A DNA stretch of 64,000 nt from Polyangiaceae bacterium (GTDB lineage Bacteria > Myxococcota_A > Polyangia > Polyangiales > Polyangiaceae), in the NCBI GenBank assembly GCA_019637265.1, contig JAHBVY010000006.1, positions 154,832 through 218,831 on the forward strand. The letters run 5' to 3'. Each line of letters begins with the position of its first letter. Within the stretch, counting starts at the first letter, position 1. Of the stretch, positions 55,209 through 64,000 are shown piece after piece. A program made the position numbers and the translations under genes. The notes under the pieces were generated by a model, which saw only the letters and a list, made by a program, of their open reading frames with translations, searched no databases and was not told the origin of the DNA.

Positions 55209-57307
55209 TGCTGGACCAGTTCGAAGAGCGGCGCGCAGCGCTCATCTCGGAGCTGACCGAGGTGGCGGTGCTGGGGCGCGAGATCGGCGCGGACAGCGTC
55301 AGCGAGCGCCTGGAGCGGCAGGTGATCGCCAAGCTCTTGGAGGGCGCGTTCCACCTGGTGGTGGTGGGTGAGTTCAACCACGGGAAAACCAGCTTCGTGA
55401 ACGCGCTGCTGGGCGCGCCGGTGCTCCCCGTGGGGGTGACGCCCACGACCGCGCGGATCCATCACGTGGTGTACGCGGAGGAGCCCAGGGCGCGCTGGGT
55501 CGAGAGCGATGGCCGCTCGTCGTCGGTCGAGGTGGACGAGCTCGCGCGCTATGCTGCCGAGCCGAAGTCGCTCGGTGCTGGTGGCAGTGCTGGTTCGGGC
55601 GACGGTGCTGGATTGAGCGGCAGTGCTGGATTGAGCGGCAGTGCTAGTTCGGGCGGCGGTGCTGGATTGAGCGGCGGTGCGAGTGAGGCCGATGCGATCG
55701 ATGAGGAGTCCCTCGCCGGCTACCTAGAGCTTGGCTACCCCGCGCCGCTGCTCCAGAGCGGCCTGCTCCTGGTGGACACCCCCGGCGTGAACGATCTATC
55801 GCTGACGCGCGCCGAGATCACTTACGGCTACATCCCGCGCGCGGACGCCGTGCTCTTCTTGCTCGACGCCGGGCAGCCGCTCAAGGAGAGCGAGCGCACG
55901 TTCCTCTCGCAGCGGCTGCTCGCCCGCTCGCGCGATAAGATCGTGTTCGTCGTCACCAAGGCGGACATCTGGACGCCGGAGGAGCGCGCGCAGGCGCTGG
56001 CCTACATCGAGGCCGGGCTCGCGGAGCTGGTCCCCGCGCCGCAGCTGTTCGCGGTGAGCTCAGCTGACTACATGGCGGCGCTGAGCTCGGTGGGCTCTGC
56101 CCCTGAAGGCCACGCGGCAGCGCAGCAGGGCGCGGTTTCGGAGGGCGCGACGCCGGGTGCGTCGAATGGCTCCGCGCTGGATGCGTCGAATGGCTCGGCG
56201 CAGGCTGGCTCCGCGCAACGGGATGCGGCCTTGGAGGGCTCCGCGCCGGGCGGCTCGAAGGCGGACGGCGCGGGCTTCCCGGAGCTGCTCGCCTACCTCT
56301 CCTCCTACTTGGAGCAGCACCGGGCCAGCATCGTGATCGACAACGCCGCCGGTGAGGGGCTGCGCGCGCTCACGAGCCTGCGCCATGGCCTCGCGGCGCG
56401 GCGGCTCTCGGCGACCCTCACCGAGGAGGACTTGGCGCGGCGGCTCGTGGCGCTCGAGGAGAGCCTCGCGGGGCAGGAGTCGGACCTCACGGCGCGGCGG
56501 CTCACCTTGTTCGAGGCTGCGGGGGGCATCAAGGCGGGGGCGCGGCGCGATCTCGATCGCTTCGTGGATGAGCTGGTGGTGGCGCTCCCGAAGCTGCTGG
56601 CCGAGGCCAGCGGTCAAGACGTGCGGCTCCACCTGAGCGCTTACGTGGAGCGCGAGTTCCGCGGCTTCCTCGAGCGCCTGGCGCGGAGCATGGGCGGTGA
56701 GCTGGAGGTGCTGGCCGAGCGCATGGTGGCGCTGGTGCAAGAGGACGCGAGCCTTCGCGCGGAGGCGCTGAGCGTCACCTGGGGGGGCGCCTTGAAGGCG
56801 CCGCGCATCGAGGTAGACACCTTCGCTTACGATTTCGGCATCTTCGCGGTGATGACCGTCGGCCTCGGCGCGCTGTTCGCGAACGCGCTGCTCGGCGGCG
56901 CGCTGCTCGTGGCGGCGCCGGCGCTCGCGCTGTGGCAGCGCGGCCGCACCGAGCGCGCGATCAAGCGCCGCGCGGAGGAGCTGCTCCCGGAGGCGCTCCG
57001 CGCCGCGGCGGCCGAGGTAGCGCCGGAGCTCGATCGGCGAGTGGACGACTTCGTGCAGGCGCTCGACCGCTGGGTGACGACCGCTTCCCACGAGCAGAGC
57101 CTCGGGATCGTCCAGGTGCTGCAGAAGGTGCAGGCCTCGCGCCGCGAGGCGGCTGAAGACGCCTCAGCGCACCAGGCAGAGAGCGATCGACTCGCGGAGC
57201 GTTTGGATGCCCTGACGGAGCGCCTGAGCGCCGTGCGTGCCGCGGCTAGTGAGGCGCACGCGGTGGAGCATGCTGACGCGCCTGCGGCGTCCACTGAAGT
57301 GCTCTGA
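55208..57307 (+). CDS. Bacterial dynamin-like GTPase
   Basis: A 699-residue large GTPase. G1 is GEFNHGKTSF (54-63), switch I TPTT (78-81), G3 DTPGV (190-194), G4 TKAD (250-253). Helical stalk regions follow, with a hydrophobic hairpin at about 540-580 (FAVMTVGLGALFANALLGGA, LLVAAPALALW) that fits the membrane paddle of bacterial dynamins, and a final coiled coil. Two low-complexity Gly/Ser/Ala inserts interrupt the G domain: about 121-165 and 293-353; both are coded by short DNA repeats. Coupled (TGATG) to the M48 peptidase gene. Bacterial dynamins remodel or protect membranes. Confidence 0.88.
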   Translation: MLDQFEERRAALISELTEVAVLGREIGADSVSERLERQVIAKLLEGAFHLVVVGEFNHGKTSFVNALLGAPVLPVGVTPTTARIHHVVYAEEPRARWVESDGRSSSVEVDELARYAAEPKSLGAGGSAGSGDGAGLSGSAGLSGSASSGGGAGLSGGASEADAIDEESLAGYLELGYPAPLLQSGLLLVDTPGVNDLSLTRAEITYGYIPRADAVLFLLDAGQPLKESERTFLSQRLLARSRDKIVFVVTKADIWTPEERAQALAYIEAGLAELVPAPQLFAVSSADYMAALSSVGSAPEGHAAAQQGAVSEGATPGASNGSALDASNGSAQAGSAQRDAALEGSAPGGSKADGAGFPELLAYLSSYLEQHRASIVIDNAAGEGLRALTSLRHGLAARRLSATLTEEDLARRLVALEESLAGQESDLTARRLTLFEAAGGIKAGARRDLDRFVDELVVALPKLLAEASGQDVRLHLSAYVEREFRGFLERLARSMGGELEVLAERMVALVQEDASLRAEALSVTWGGALKAPRIEVDTFAYDFGIFAVMTVGLGALFANALLGGALLVAAPALALWQRGRTERAIKRRAEELLPEALRAAAAEVAPELDRRVDDFVQALDRWVTTASHEQSLGIVQVLQKVQASRREAAEDASAHQAESDRLAERLDALTERLSAVRAAASEAHAVEHADAPAASTEVL

Positions 57308-57409
57308 GCGTCGCTTGGTTCTCCGTATGGAAGCAGCGCATCGTTGAGCCATCAGCGGCGATGCTCGCCGGTAACCGCTGCACCATCACCAGGCCAATAG
57401 AAGCCGTAG

Positions 57410-57748
57410 TCATTCAGGCAACGCATCGCCTTGATCTGCAAGCAGGTGTGCTGCGCACGGCTGCTCCAAGAGGCTCACAAGGGATGAGAGTTGGCGCTCC
57501 GCGCTAGATGCCGTCGGCGAGAGCGAAGCGCTGGGAGACGGTCCATCACGAAATCCACAGCGATGAATGAGATAGCTATCCAGGTGCACAAACCCACCTC
57601 TACTTGGTGCAAGCTCGCCGCCCAGATGCCGCATCACATACAGATCAATATAGCTATCCCTCACGTCGAGGGAAAACTCAAATGCAACATGCTGACGAGC
57701 ATAAACAAGGGAAGCCACGGTCGGCGTTCTAGACTCCAGGTGCGGCAT
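57410..57748 (-). CDS. Small hypothetical protein, lower GC
   Basis: A 112-residue protein with no signal or membrane segment. Residues 20-70 look folded (HVAFEFSLDVRDSYIDLYVM, RHLGGELAPSRGGFVHLDSY), and the rest is Ser/Leu-rich. The frame is bounded upstream by a stop. Base composition is lower in GC than flanking genes, which suggests transfer. The beta-rich pattern (F-x-F-x-L-D-x-R-D-S-Y-I-D-L-Y-V) is reminiscent of immunity-type proteins beside polymorphic toxins, and an SpvB/Rhs-type gene lies 4.2 kb away, but no family is recognised and this link is weak. Confidence 0.45.
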   Translation of the reverse strand: MPHLESRTPTVASLVYARQHVAFEFSLDVRDSYIDLYVMRHLGGELAPSRGGFVHLDSYLIHRCGFRDGPSPSASLSPTASSAERQLSSLVSLLEQPCAAHLLADQGDALPE

Positions 57749-57848
57749 GCGCTGGAACCCGTGCGCCCTCAGGGTGACCGATCAGCGACACCGGGATGCA
57801 CCCCGCGCCTGAGTGTGCCTCCCGCCGCAGCCAGCGGCCCCCAACCCC

Positions 57849-59378
57849 TCAGCCGCCCAGCGTCAGCTTAAACGCCGCTGGCGTCAGCTCGCTCACCGGC
57901 AGGCCGAAGCGCTCGCGGTGCGTACCCAAGCGCTCGAAGGCCCAGGCGAGGTACTGCTCGAAGCTGATGCCCATGGTGCGACAGGTCGCGGAGACGCCAA
58001 GCAGCACGCAGGCTCGGTGCGCCCCCTCGGTGCTGCCCGCGAAGAGCATTGCCAGGCGCAGCTTGGCGACGTAAGTTAAACCGCCGCTCGGTGGCGGAGC
58101 GTCGAGCGGCAACCTCTGATCCGAGGAAACGCAGCAGCGCTTCATTGTTGATCGGGGTATCGAATCGCCTGCGCCAAGGGCTCACTCGGCAACAAGCCTG
58201 GGAGCGTGGCCGCCCGCCACTCGTCAAACTCCTTGGCGATCGGCCCGGCGCGCTCGCGGCGCCGCGCGAGCAGGGCCTTCCCCGTGAGCCCTTCCTTCCG
58301 GGCATCTTCCTCGACGCCGTACATCGCGCCGATGAACTTCCCTCCCTCGAGCGCGAGCGCCAGCTGCGTCGCCTCCGCATCGCGGAACCTCCGACGCGCG
58401 TGGGCGTTGCAGCCCGCTTCGAGCACGTGCTCACCGTACACGCCATTCAGGCGGTGCTCAGCGTCAGCGGTGAGCGTCCCGCGGAAGCCAGCGAGCTTGC
58501 TCTCAATGCCCTCGGCGTGCTTCGTCGCCGCGTACTGAAACACCACGGCGTCATGGTTGTGAAACTGCTCAAGGTAGCCGTTATGAGCCTCGGGCAAGCC
58601 CTTTACCAGTACCTTCAGCCCCGTCGCGTCCGTCGCCATCCAACGCCCAGCAAGCAGCTGTTTCCAGTGGTAGCCATCGATCGCCGCGAGCAGATCAGCA
58701 GCGCGCTCCACGTAGCTGACCAGCGTGCTCGTCGCCATGACGATGCCGCGCTCTTTGAGATCGCGGCGCACGCGGTCGAGCGGCACGAGTAGCGAGAACT
58801 TCTGATGCATCAGCCAGGCGAGCCACTCTCCCGTGATCTTCGAGCGTGGAAACGGCGCGGGCAGTGATGCAGGAGTCGTACGCTCGCCACACTCCCGGCA
58901 GCGGCAAGTGAAGCGCGTGACGACGCGCCGCCGCTGGTGCTCCTTGACGACGTGCAGCTTCTTCAGTCACCTGTCTACCTGATCGAGCGCCGCTTCTCAC
59001 CGCAGTGGTCTGCAGCTGGCGGGCCTCAGGTGGTGCACCTCTTCGGGCAGGTGTGCTTTGGCAGCGGCTTGCGCCCTGCGGGGCTTGGCGCGCTGTTTGG
59101 GCCGGCTCGAGCGGCTTCTCGGGTGGGCGCGGACGATTCTCGAACGCCTTTGCGCTCTTGCCCAGTCAACGCCGCCGCTGGCGCGACGGGTTTCGGGATC
59201 GGGGTCGGCTCTTTTTGCGCTCAACGGCGGCGATAAGCTCAGCGATCCGCTCCGTCAGCGCCACCAGCTGCTCAGTCTGGCTCTCAACGAGCTTCCGCAG
59301 TCGTGCATTTTCCGCACGGATGACACTCAGCTCCGCGTCGCGCCTGGCGAGCTCAGCGAGGTAGTCCGCGGTGGTCAC
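57849..59378 (-). pseudogene. IS66 family transposase remnant (frameshifted)
   Basis: Pieces of an IS66 TnpC occur in order on the minus strand in different frames. The N-terminal coiled coil (AELARRDAELSVIRAENARL, from GTG 59378) is followed by a zinc-finger-like part, then the large middle segment (58142-58810: TSTLVSYVERAADLLAAIDG, MATDATGLKVLVKG, CNAHARRRFRDAEA), and the C-terminal domain (57849-58145: LRLAMLFAGSTEGAHRACVL, GISFEQYLAWAFERL). At least three frame changes and a stop after IRYPDQQ break the gene. The small IS66 genes tnpA and tnpB are not seen, so this is a decayed, incomplete element. Confidence 0.85.
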
Positions 59379-59504
59379 GGGCGCTACCCGATCACACCTG
59401 ATCTTGGATGTCGATCCCCTATCGACGCGAAGTGCTCTCCGCGCGGAACCACCCGCGCCTGGCGACGGTGAAGTCGATGCCGGCGAGCAGGGAGGCGAAC
59501 CCCC

Positions 59505-61195
59505 TGTGTCAGAGGAGTTGTCCGGGTTCCTGGTCCCCCAAATTTGGGACCAGGGACCGTTCTTTCCTCCTTGGGAGCGGAGCAAGGCATGACGGGTGAA
59601 TTCATACAGTGAGGCATTCAAGTCGAAGATGGTGCAGCGGATGTTGGGGCCGGAGGCGGTGAGCCAGACGGCGCTCTCAGCTCAGACCGGCATCGCTCAG
59701 GGGACGCTTTCCCGGTGGGTCCGAGCGGCCCGAGGTACGATTAGGCCCATGCCGCCCTCCTCCAGCACCCCACCTCCGTCCTCTCGAACCGCGCGCCGCA
59801 CGGAGGACTGGAGCGCCGCGGAACGGCTACGCGTTCTGGGCGAGACCTGGCAGCTCAGGGACGACGAGCCCGGTGCGTACCTTCGTCGTGAGGGCCTCCA
59901 CAGGTACACCCTGGGACGAGTGGCGCGTTGCTGCCCTCGAGGGCCTCGCTCCCGCTCGCTCAGCGCGCCAAGAGCTCGGCAGACCAGAAGCGTGTGCGCG
60001 AGCTTGAGCGGAAGCTGAGGCGGAAAGACAGGGCGCCGCCGAGGCGGCGGCGCTGCTCGTGCTCCAAAAAAAGTCCAGGCTATCTGGGGGACGAGGACGA
60101 CTCACGGACCCGGAGGAGCGACGAGTGACCATCGCGCTCATTGACGAGGCTGTCGCCGACGGCGCGAGGTGAAGGGAGGCCACGAAGCTCATCGGCATCA
60201 CGACGTCGCACGCTCACGCGCTGGGCGCAGGGCGGCGGCGAGGACAAGCGCCGCGAGGCGGCTTCCTCGCCAGCGCACAAGCTCACGACGGAGGAGCACC
60301 AGAACATCCTGGACACGGTCCGCAGCCCCGAATTTGCGATGACCCTTTCCATCCGACAGATCGTGCCGCTCCTGGCCGACCAGAACAAGTACATCGGCAG
60401 CGAGCCCACCTTCTAACCGCGTGTGCCGCGAGGCCGGCGAGCTCGCGCATCGGGGTCAGCGCTCGCCCACGCAAGAGCCGGAAGCCAAAGGAACACCGCG
60501 CCTACGCCCCAACCAGGTCTGGTCGTGGACATCACCTACCTGCAGGCTCCCGTCAGGGGGAACGTACTTTTATCTGTACATGATCACGACGTCTACAGCC
60601 GCAAGATCGTTTTGCTGGCAGGTCGAGCAGGAGGAGAGCACCACCCACCTCCGCGTTGATCAGCGACGCCACCTCGCGCCGAGCAGGTCGACCCTAAGCA
60701 GCTTCGTCCTGCACGCTGACAATGGCGGTCCGATGAAGGGGCTCCACGATGCTCGCGACGCTCCAGCGCCTGGGCGTCATACCCTCCTTCAGCCGCCCTG
60801 CGGTGAGCGACACAACCCCTACGCCGAGGCTCTGTTCCGCACGCGCTCAAGTACCGCCCTGGGTACCCCCGGAAGCCCTTCTTCGCGACCATCGAGGTTG
60901 CGCGCGCTTGGGTCGCTAGCTTCGTTGCTTGGTACAACAATGAGCATCTGCACAGCGGCATCCGCTACGTCACGCCCAGCGACCGCCACGCCGGCCGCGA
61001 TAAGGCCGTCCTCGCGGGGCGAGACAAAGTCTACCGCCGCGCGCAGCGCCAGCACCCCCGCCGATGGAGCGGCAAGACCCGCAACTGGCGGCCTGTTGGC
61101 GCCGTCTACCTCAACCCTGCCAAACGCACGAATCATACCACCCCACTCGCTAGGACAGCATCTTCATGAATGGGGTAGACAACTCCATTGACACA
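59505..61195 (+). mobile_element. IS3-like insertion element with terminal inverted repeats
   Basis: The ends are inverted repeats: TGTGTCAGAGGAGTTGTC (59505-59522) and, at the other end read inward, TGTGTCAATGGAGTTGTC (61178-61195), 16 of 18 identical. The 1691-base interval contains only the frameshifted IS3-like transposase. The right end interrupts a lipoprotein gene. No clear target duplication is visible, so one flank may have been rearranged. Confidence 0.8.
59596..61120 (+). pseudogene. IS3 family transposase remnant (frameshifted)
   Basis: OrfA begins at 59596 with an HTH (MNSYSEAFKSKMVQRMLG, AVSQTALSAQTGIAQGTLSR) and continues in a second frame (SADQKRVRELERKLRRKDRA, about 59965-60050). 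OrfB parts are spread over three frames: KLTTEEHQNILDTVRSPEFA (about 60280-60340), the integrase-core region (PNQVWSWDITYLQAP-type, 60500-60560), NPYAEALFRT (60810) and the C-terminal HPRRWSGKTRNWRPVGAVYL (61050-61110). Several frameshifts and stops mean no active transposase is made. The core and C-terminal motifs are those of IS3-type DDE transposases. Confidence 0.85.
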
Positions 61196-61406
61196 CACCG
61201 CCGGAGCCGCACTCACACGCGCCCCAGCCGCTCCCATTCGCCAGGCACGCTTGAGCGCCGTCAGGCCGACCCGGGCAAGGACAACTGACGATTCGTCCAG
61301 GCTCGCAGCTCGCGGCCGGCTCCTTCGAATCGCTCCCACACCCTGAGAGCCCCCAGACCAGGAACCCGCCCAACAACCCAGCAGAAACACGCCAAAAGTT
61401 CCCCAT
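61164..61406 (-). pseudogene. Lipoprotein gene truncated by the IS3-like element
   Basis: The minus-strand frame starts at ATG 61406 with a signal peptide and lipobox (GLLGGFLVWGLSGC), then a Cys-rich segment typical of myxobacterial exported proteins (CEPGRIVSCPCPGRPDGAQA, then SGWGACECGSGG). The host reading frame meets the inverted repeat at 61195; the last codons and the stop at 61164 are supplied by the element, adding CQWSCLPHS. The rest of the original gene is not found on the other side of the element, so it was probably lost or separated. Confidence 0.7.
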
Positions 61407-61930
61407 TTGGCACCTCATCACCGTGAACTCACGCAATCCCAGCCCGGTCATTCCCACAAGGAACCACCGCACCCACAGTCGCCTGCACCCTGCTCCACCG
61501 AGCGAAGCGCAGCCACGCTCCTTCTACAGGGTTATTTCTTCGAGCACAATGGCGTTTGCTGAAATCGACACGCCCGTGAGGGTAGCTGATGATTAGACTG
61601 GTTGACCGACTGGCACGGCGCGCCGTTCATAGTCAGCCGCGTGTAGGCAATCCGCCTACCAGCTGCGACCCGTCAGCACACCCCTCCCATGGCCGCCCGC
61701 AGGGGGCGCAGCTCCCGAGGACGGACGTCGGGGAGGGGTAGGACGCGCGCAGGCCCGATGGGCCGAGCACGGAACGGGGTGGGCAACCCCAAATGCGAAG
61801 GCTCCGCAGCGCCGAGCTTGGCGATGCAGGCTCAGCGGACTGTATCGAGACTGCAGCACCGAGCAGGCTTGGGCCGATCGGTCTCGCCCGTTGCGCTCGC
61901 TGCGCAGACAGGTGTAGGAATGAGGTCGGG
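61407..61930. other. Intergenic region before the SpvB-like gene
   Basis: About 520 bases with no supportable gene; short frames on both strands lack codon bias and start signals. A/T-richer stretches (GGTTATTTCTTCGAG near 61530 and GTAGCTGATGATTAGACTGG near 61582) may contain the promoter for the next gene. GTGTAGGAATGAGG lies 8-20 bases before its ATG. Confidence 0.4.
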
Positions 61931-64000
61931 ATGGCGACTCCCTGGAGCACAGCTCAGGCGCCGCTTTGGTGGCGCCTTCGGGCGCCCATCACGGTGCTGA
62001 CGCTCGTTGCTTTCTGCGCGAGCCTCCTCTCGCCGCTGTCAGTCGCGGCGCAGGCAGGCGCCGAGCGCTCGCGCGCGCTGCAAGACGTCAGTCCGACCTA
62101 CGACGCGCCTCGTCAGCTAGACGTCCGTGCGCCGAGCGACTCTTCGGGCGACTCCTTGAGCGCTCAGCCGCTCGACAAGCAGGGAGCGGGCCAGCTCCAG
62201 CAATCCCCCGCCTCGGTCGACACCTCCCGCCTCCAAGGCGCGGTGGGCGCCACCCTACCAGAGCCTGACGACACCGTCCAGCCTGCCGCGCTGCCGACTG
62301 GGGATGACAAGAGTGGGGTCACCAGCAAGAGCATCAGCGTGCCTCAGGGCAGCGGCACGGTGCAGGGGATGGGTGAGTCGTTTTCGGCGCAGCTGTCGAC
62401 AGGCATCATGACTTATGCGGTGCCCTTCACGCTGCCGACGGCGCGCGGCAACGTGGATCCGGCGCTGGGGCTCAGCTACTCCTCCTCGGGGGGTCACGGC
62501 AACGCGGGGGTGGGCTGGACGGTGGGGAGCGCCTTCATCGCACGTCAGACTGACCGCGGCGTCCCGAGCTACGACGACCGCCCGAGCTGGCACCCCAATC
62601 AGGACCGCTTCGTTTTCAATGGCGGTCAGGAGCTGGTACCGGTGTGCGACGTGGGCCCCGGGCTCAGCTGCCCCGGCGCGCTGCCTGGGGAGGTGATGCC
62701 GAGCTGGTCGGTTGGCTGGCAGCTCCAGCGGCCGCGGGTGGAGGGCAGCTTCATGCGCTTCTTCTGGTCGCCCAATCGCCGCACCTGGCGGGTGCAGTCG
62801 AAGAGCGGTCAGGTCTTGGAATTGGGGGTGCCGCTCGATGGCAGCGGCTACACGGGCGCACTGGAGACCAACCCCGAGCGCCCGAGTGAGGTGTACCGCT
62901 GGTACGTGAGCCGCGAGTACGACACGCAGACGGCGACGGGGACAGAGGCCGGAGCGCCGGTCAACACGGTGCTCTACCGTTACCAGCTGGACGGTGAGTC
63001 CAGGTACCTGACGGACATCTACGACACCACGCCGACTACGGCCCCCACCACGACGGACCTTGGGCGCTACGCCCACCACACGCGCCTCACCTGGGCTCCC
63101 CGCAGCGACATCACTCGCAGCTACCGCAGCGGCTGGCTCATAGAGCGGGCGCTGCGGCTCAGCCGGGTGGACGTCACCAGCGCCCGCTACGGCTCGGAGG
63201 GCCGGGAGTACGTGCGGCGCTATCAGCTCGAGTACGACCCGGCCTACCATGTTTCCTTGTTGAAAAGCGTGCAGCTCAAGGGCCGCTGTCGCCCGGTGGG
63301 CGGCGCCGCTCGCTCGGTATTCGAGGGGCCAGGCGGCGCGCTGCCGGAGCCGCTCGGCTGCGTTACGGAGGACCTGCCCAAGCTGAGCTTCGGCTACAGC
63401 CACGTCGGGCCGCCCACCGCGGACGGCTTCGAGCCCTTCGACACGGAGGTGCGCCGCATTCAAAATAGTCCGCTGCACTCACTGGACGAGGCGCTGACGG
63501 ACCTCTTCGACGTCAACCGGGACGGCCTCCCGGACGTGGTGGTGACGGCGCCTGGGCTCTACGGGGGCGGCTACGGGTGGTTTGAAAACGGCGCGGGGGG
63601 TCAGCTCGACACCTTCTCTCAGGCGCAGGCCATGGCGCTGCGCGGGGTGCTCGGTGCTAACGCGGCGACACTTCAGCTGACCAACCCCAACCTGGTCGCG
63701 CTCGACCTCGACGGCGACGGCGCGGCCAACCTCCTGCACATGCCGGTGGCTCGCAGCTACGGCCTCTACGACTTCGTGCAGCTCTCGAGTGGCGCGTACG
63801 AGCTGCAGGGTCGCGAGGTGACGACGGCGAGCGGCCTCGACGTGAAGATTGATTTCGGCCGCGACGCGCTCGAGACACAGCTGATGGACGTCAACTCGGA
63901 CGGCCTGGTGGACGTCGTGGTGACGACCGGGACTCAGCTCGAGACCTTCTTCAACCTCGGCCGCCTCCCGGGCGGCGATGGTCAGTTTGGCACCGGCGCC
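61931..64000 (+). CDS. SpvB/Rhs-type secreted protein, N-terminal part (3'-partial)
   Basis: The frame is open from ATG 61931 to the window end (690 codons and continuing). It has a signal peptide (ITVLTLVAFCASLLSPLSVA), a low-complexity stretch, and then the SpvB-type N-terminal module (FSAQLSTGIMTYAVPFTLPT, ARGNVDPALGLSYSSSGGHG, NAGVGWTVGSAFIARQTDRG). Acidic FG-GAP-type repeats follow (LFDVNRDGLPDVVVT, ALDLDGDGAANLL, MDVNSDGLVDVVVT). This is the layout of TcB/SpvB and of Rhs proteins, in which the barrel or cage encloses a C-terminal toxin. The toxin part, if present, lies beyond the window. It starts 525 bases past the truncated lipoprotein, in the IS-rich hotspot. Confidence 0.88.
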   Translation, partial: MATPWSTAQAPLWWRLRAPITVLTLVAFCASLLSPLSVAAQAGAERSRALQDVSPTYDAPRQLDVRAPSDSSGDSLSAQPLDKQGAGQLQQSPASVDTSRLQGAVGATLPEPDDTVQPAALPTGDDKSGVTSKSISVPQGSGTVQGMGESFSAQLSTGIMTYAVPFTLPTARGNVDPALGLSYSSSGGHGNAGVGWTVGSAFIARQTDRGVPSYDDRPSWHPNQDRFVFNGGQELVPVCDVGPGLSCPGALPGEVMPSWSVGWQLQRPRVEGSFMRFFWSPNRRTWRVQSKSGQVLELGVPLDGSGYTGALETNPERPSEVYRWYVSREYDTQTATGTEAGAPVNTVLYRYQLDGESRYLTDIYDTTPTTAPTTTDLGRYAHHTRLTWAPRSDITRSYRSGWLIERALRLSRVDVTSARYGSEGREYVRRYQLEYDPAYHVSLLKSVQLKGRCRPVGGAARSVFEGPGGALPEPLGCVTEDLPKLSFGYSHVGPPTADGFEPFDTEVRRIQNSPLHSLDEALTDLFDVNRDGLPDVVVTAPGLYGGGYGWFENGAGGQLDTFSQAQAMALRGVLGANAATLQLTNPNLVALDLDGDGAANLLHMPVARSYGLYDFVQLSSGAYELQGREVTTASGLDVKIDFGRDALETQLMDVNSDGLVDVVVTTGTQLETFFNLGRLPGGDGQFGTGA

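Noticed and set aside
59166..59621. A 151-codon minus-strand frame treated as an intact gene
   Set aside because: Only its second half matches IS66 TnpC; the first part lies across the IS3-like inverted repeat and is not conserved, so it is part of the IS66 remnant.
62255..63478. A 407-codon minus-strand frame opposite the SpvB-like gene
   Set aside because: The plus frame holds SpvB and FG-GAP motifs; the minus translation is His/Arg/Leu-rich noise typical of antisense frames.

Overview
The window reads as a chromosomal segment of a high-GC, Gram-negative myxobacterium (Myxococcota, probably Polyangia). The support is direct: strong G/C third-position bias, many lipoproteins with Gly/Ser/Ala-rich linkers after the lipobox cysteine, a MYXO-CTERM-like C-terminus on a very large secreted protease, a small ribbon-helix-helix-like protein of a mainly myxobacterial family, an RpoD with a long Lys/Glu/Ala-rich N-terminus, and receiver/GAF/PAS signalling proteins. 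No species is named because that would need a search.

Layout. 1-5.3 kb: end of an anaerobic glycerol-3-phosphate dehydrogenase operon (glpA end, glpB), a DUF2378-like protein, and aconitase acnA behind a hairpin-rich leader. 5.5-13.9 kb: S41 C-terminal processing protease, a small RHH-like protein, an alpha/beta hydrolase, a sulfatase-modifying-factor-like lipoprotein, a single-chain permuted aconitase-superfamily enzyme, and a coupled trio (Ala/Pro-rich protein, DUF1844 protein, HtrA-like protease). 14.3-20.1 kb: coupled ECF sigma / anti-sigma / secreted protein cassette, a receiver-GAF-PAS-PAS-HisKA protein with no ATPase domain, and a TonB-family protein. 20.5-32.3 kb (mostly minus): tatD, an APC permease, prkA, a lipoprotein, a 1245-residue subtilase/FG-GAP protein, a receiver-XRE fusion regulator, and a TldD/PmbA protein. 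33-38.5 kb: rpoD, a eukaryote-type PFK-2/FBPase-2, a HIT protein, and a PNGase F-like lipoprotein. 38.8-42.6 kb: tRNA-Pro(CGG), a GH31 lipoprotein and two paralogous Cys-rich lipoproteins. 42.8-49.9 kb: etfBA, nadB, a patatin-like lipase, a lipoprotein with two Tudor-knot-like repeats, and small envelope proteins. 50-57.3 kb: XRE-cupin regulator, hflX, and a coupled operon of a ThrB-like kinase, an M48 peptidase and a dynamin-like GTPase.

57.3-64 kb is an accessory hotspot: a small lower-GC gene of unknown function, a decayed IS66 transposase, an IS3-like element with both terminal inverted repeats but a frameshifted transposase, a lipoprotein gene cut by that element, and the start of a large SpvB/Rhs-type secreted protein that runs off the window end.

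Patterns across genes. At least nine genes have a TAnnnT hexamer 5 to 9 bases upstream of the start codon, the position of a -10 element if the transcript begins at or next to the start codon; leaderless transcription may be common here. Genes such as etfB, etfA, rpoD, tatD, the HIT gene and the receiver-XRE gene instead carry Shine-Dalgarno sequences. A T-run/G-run motif (T-tract, G5-7, TTGG) recurs in at least six intergenic gaps. Two REP-like palindrome families occur, each at more than one site. Candidates for less-described biology are the permuted aconitase, the PFKFB-type enzyme, the ATPase-less histidine kinase, the M48/dynamin pair and the duplicated Tudor-knot lipoprotein. All assignments come from reading the sequence; no database search was run.
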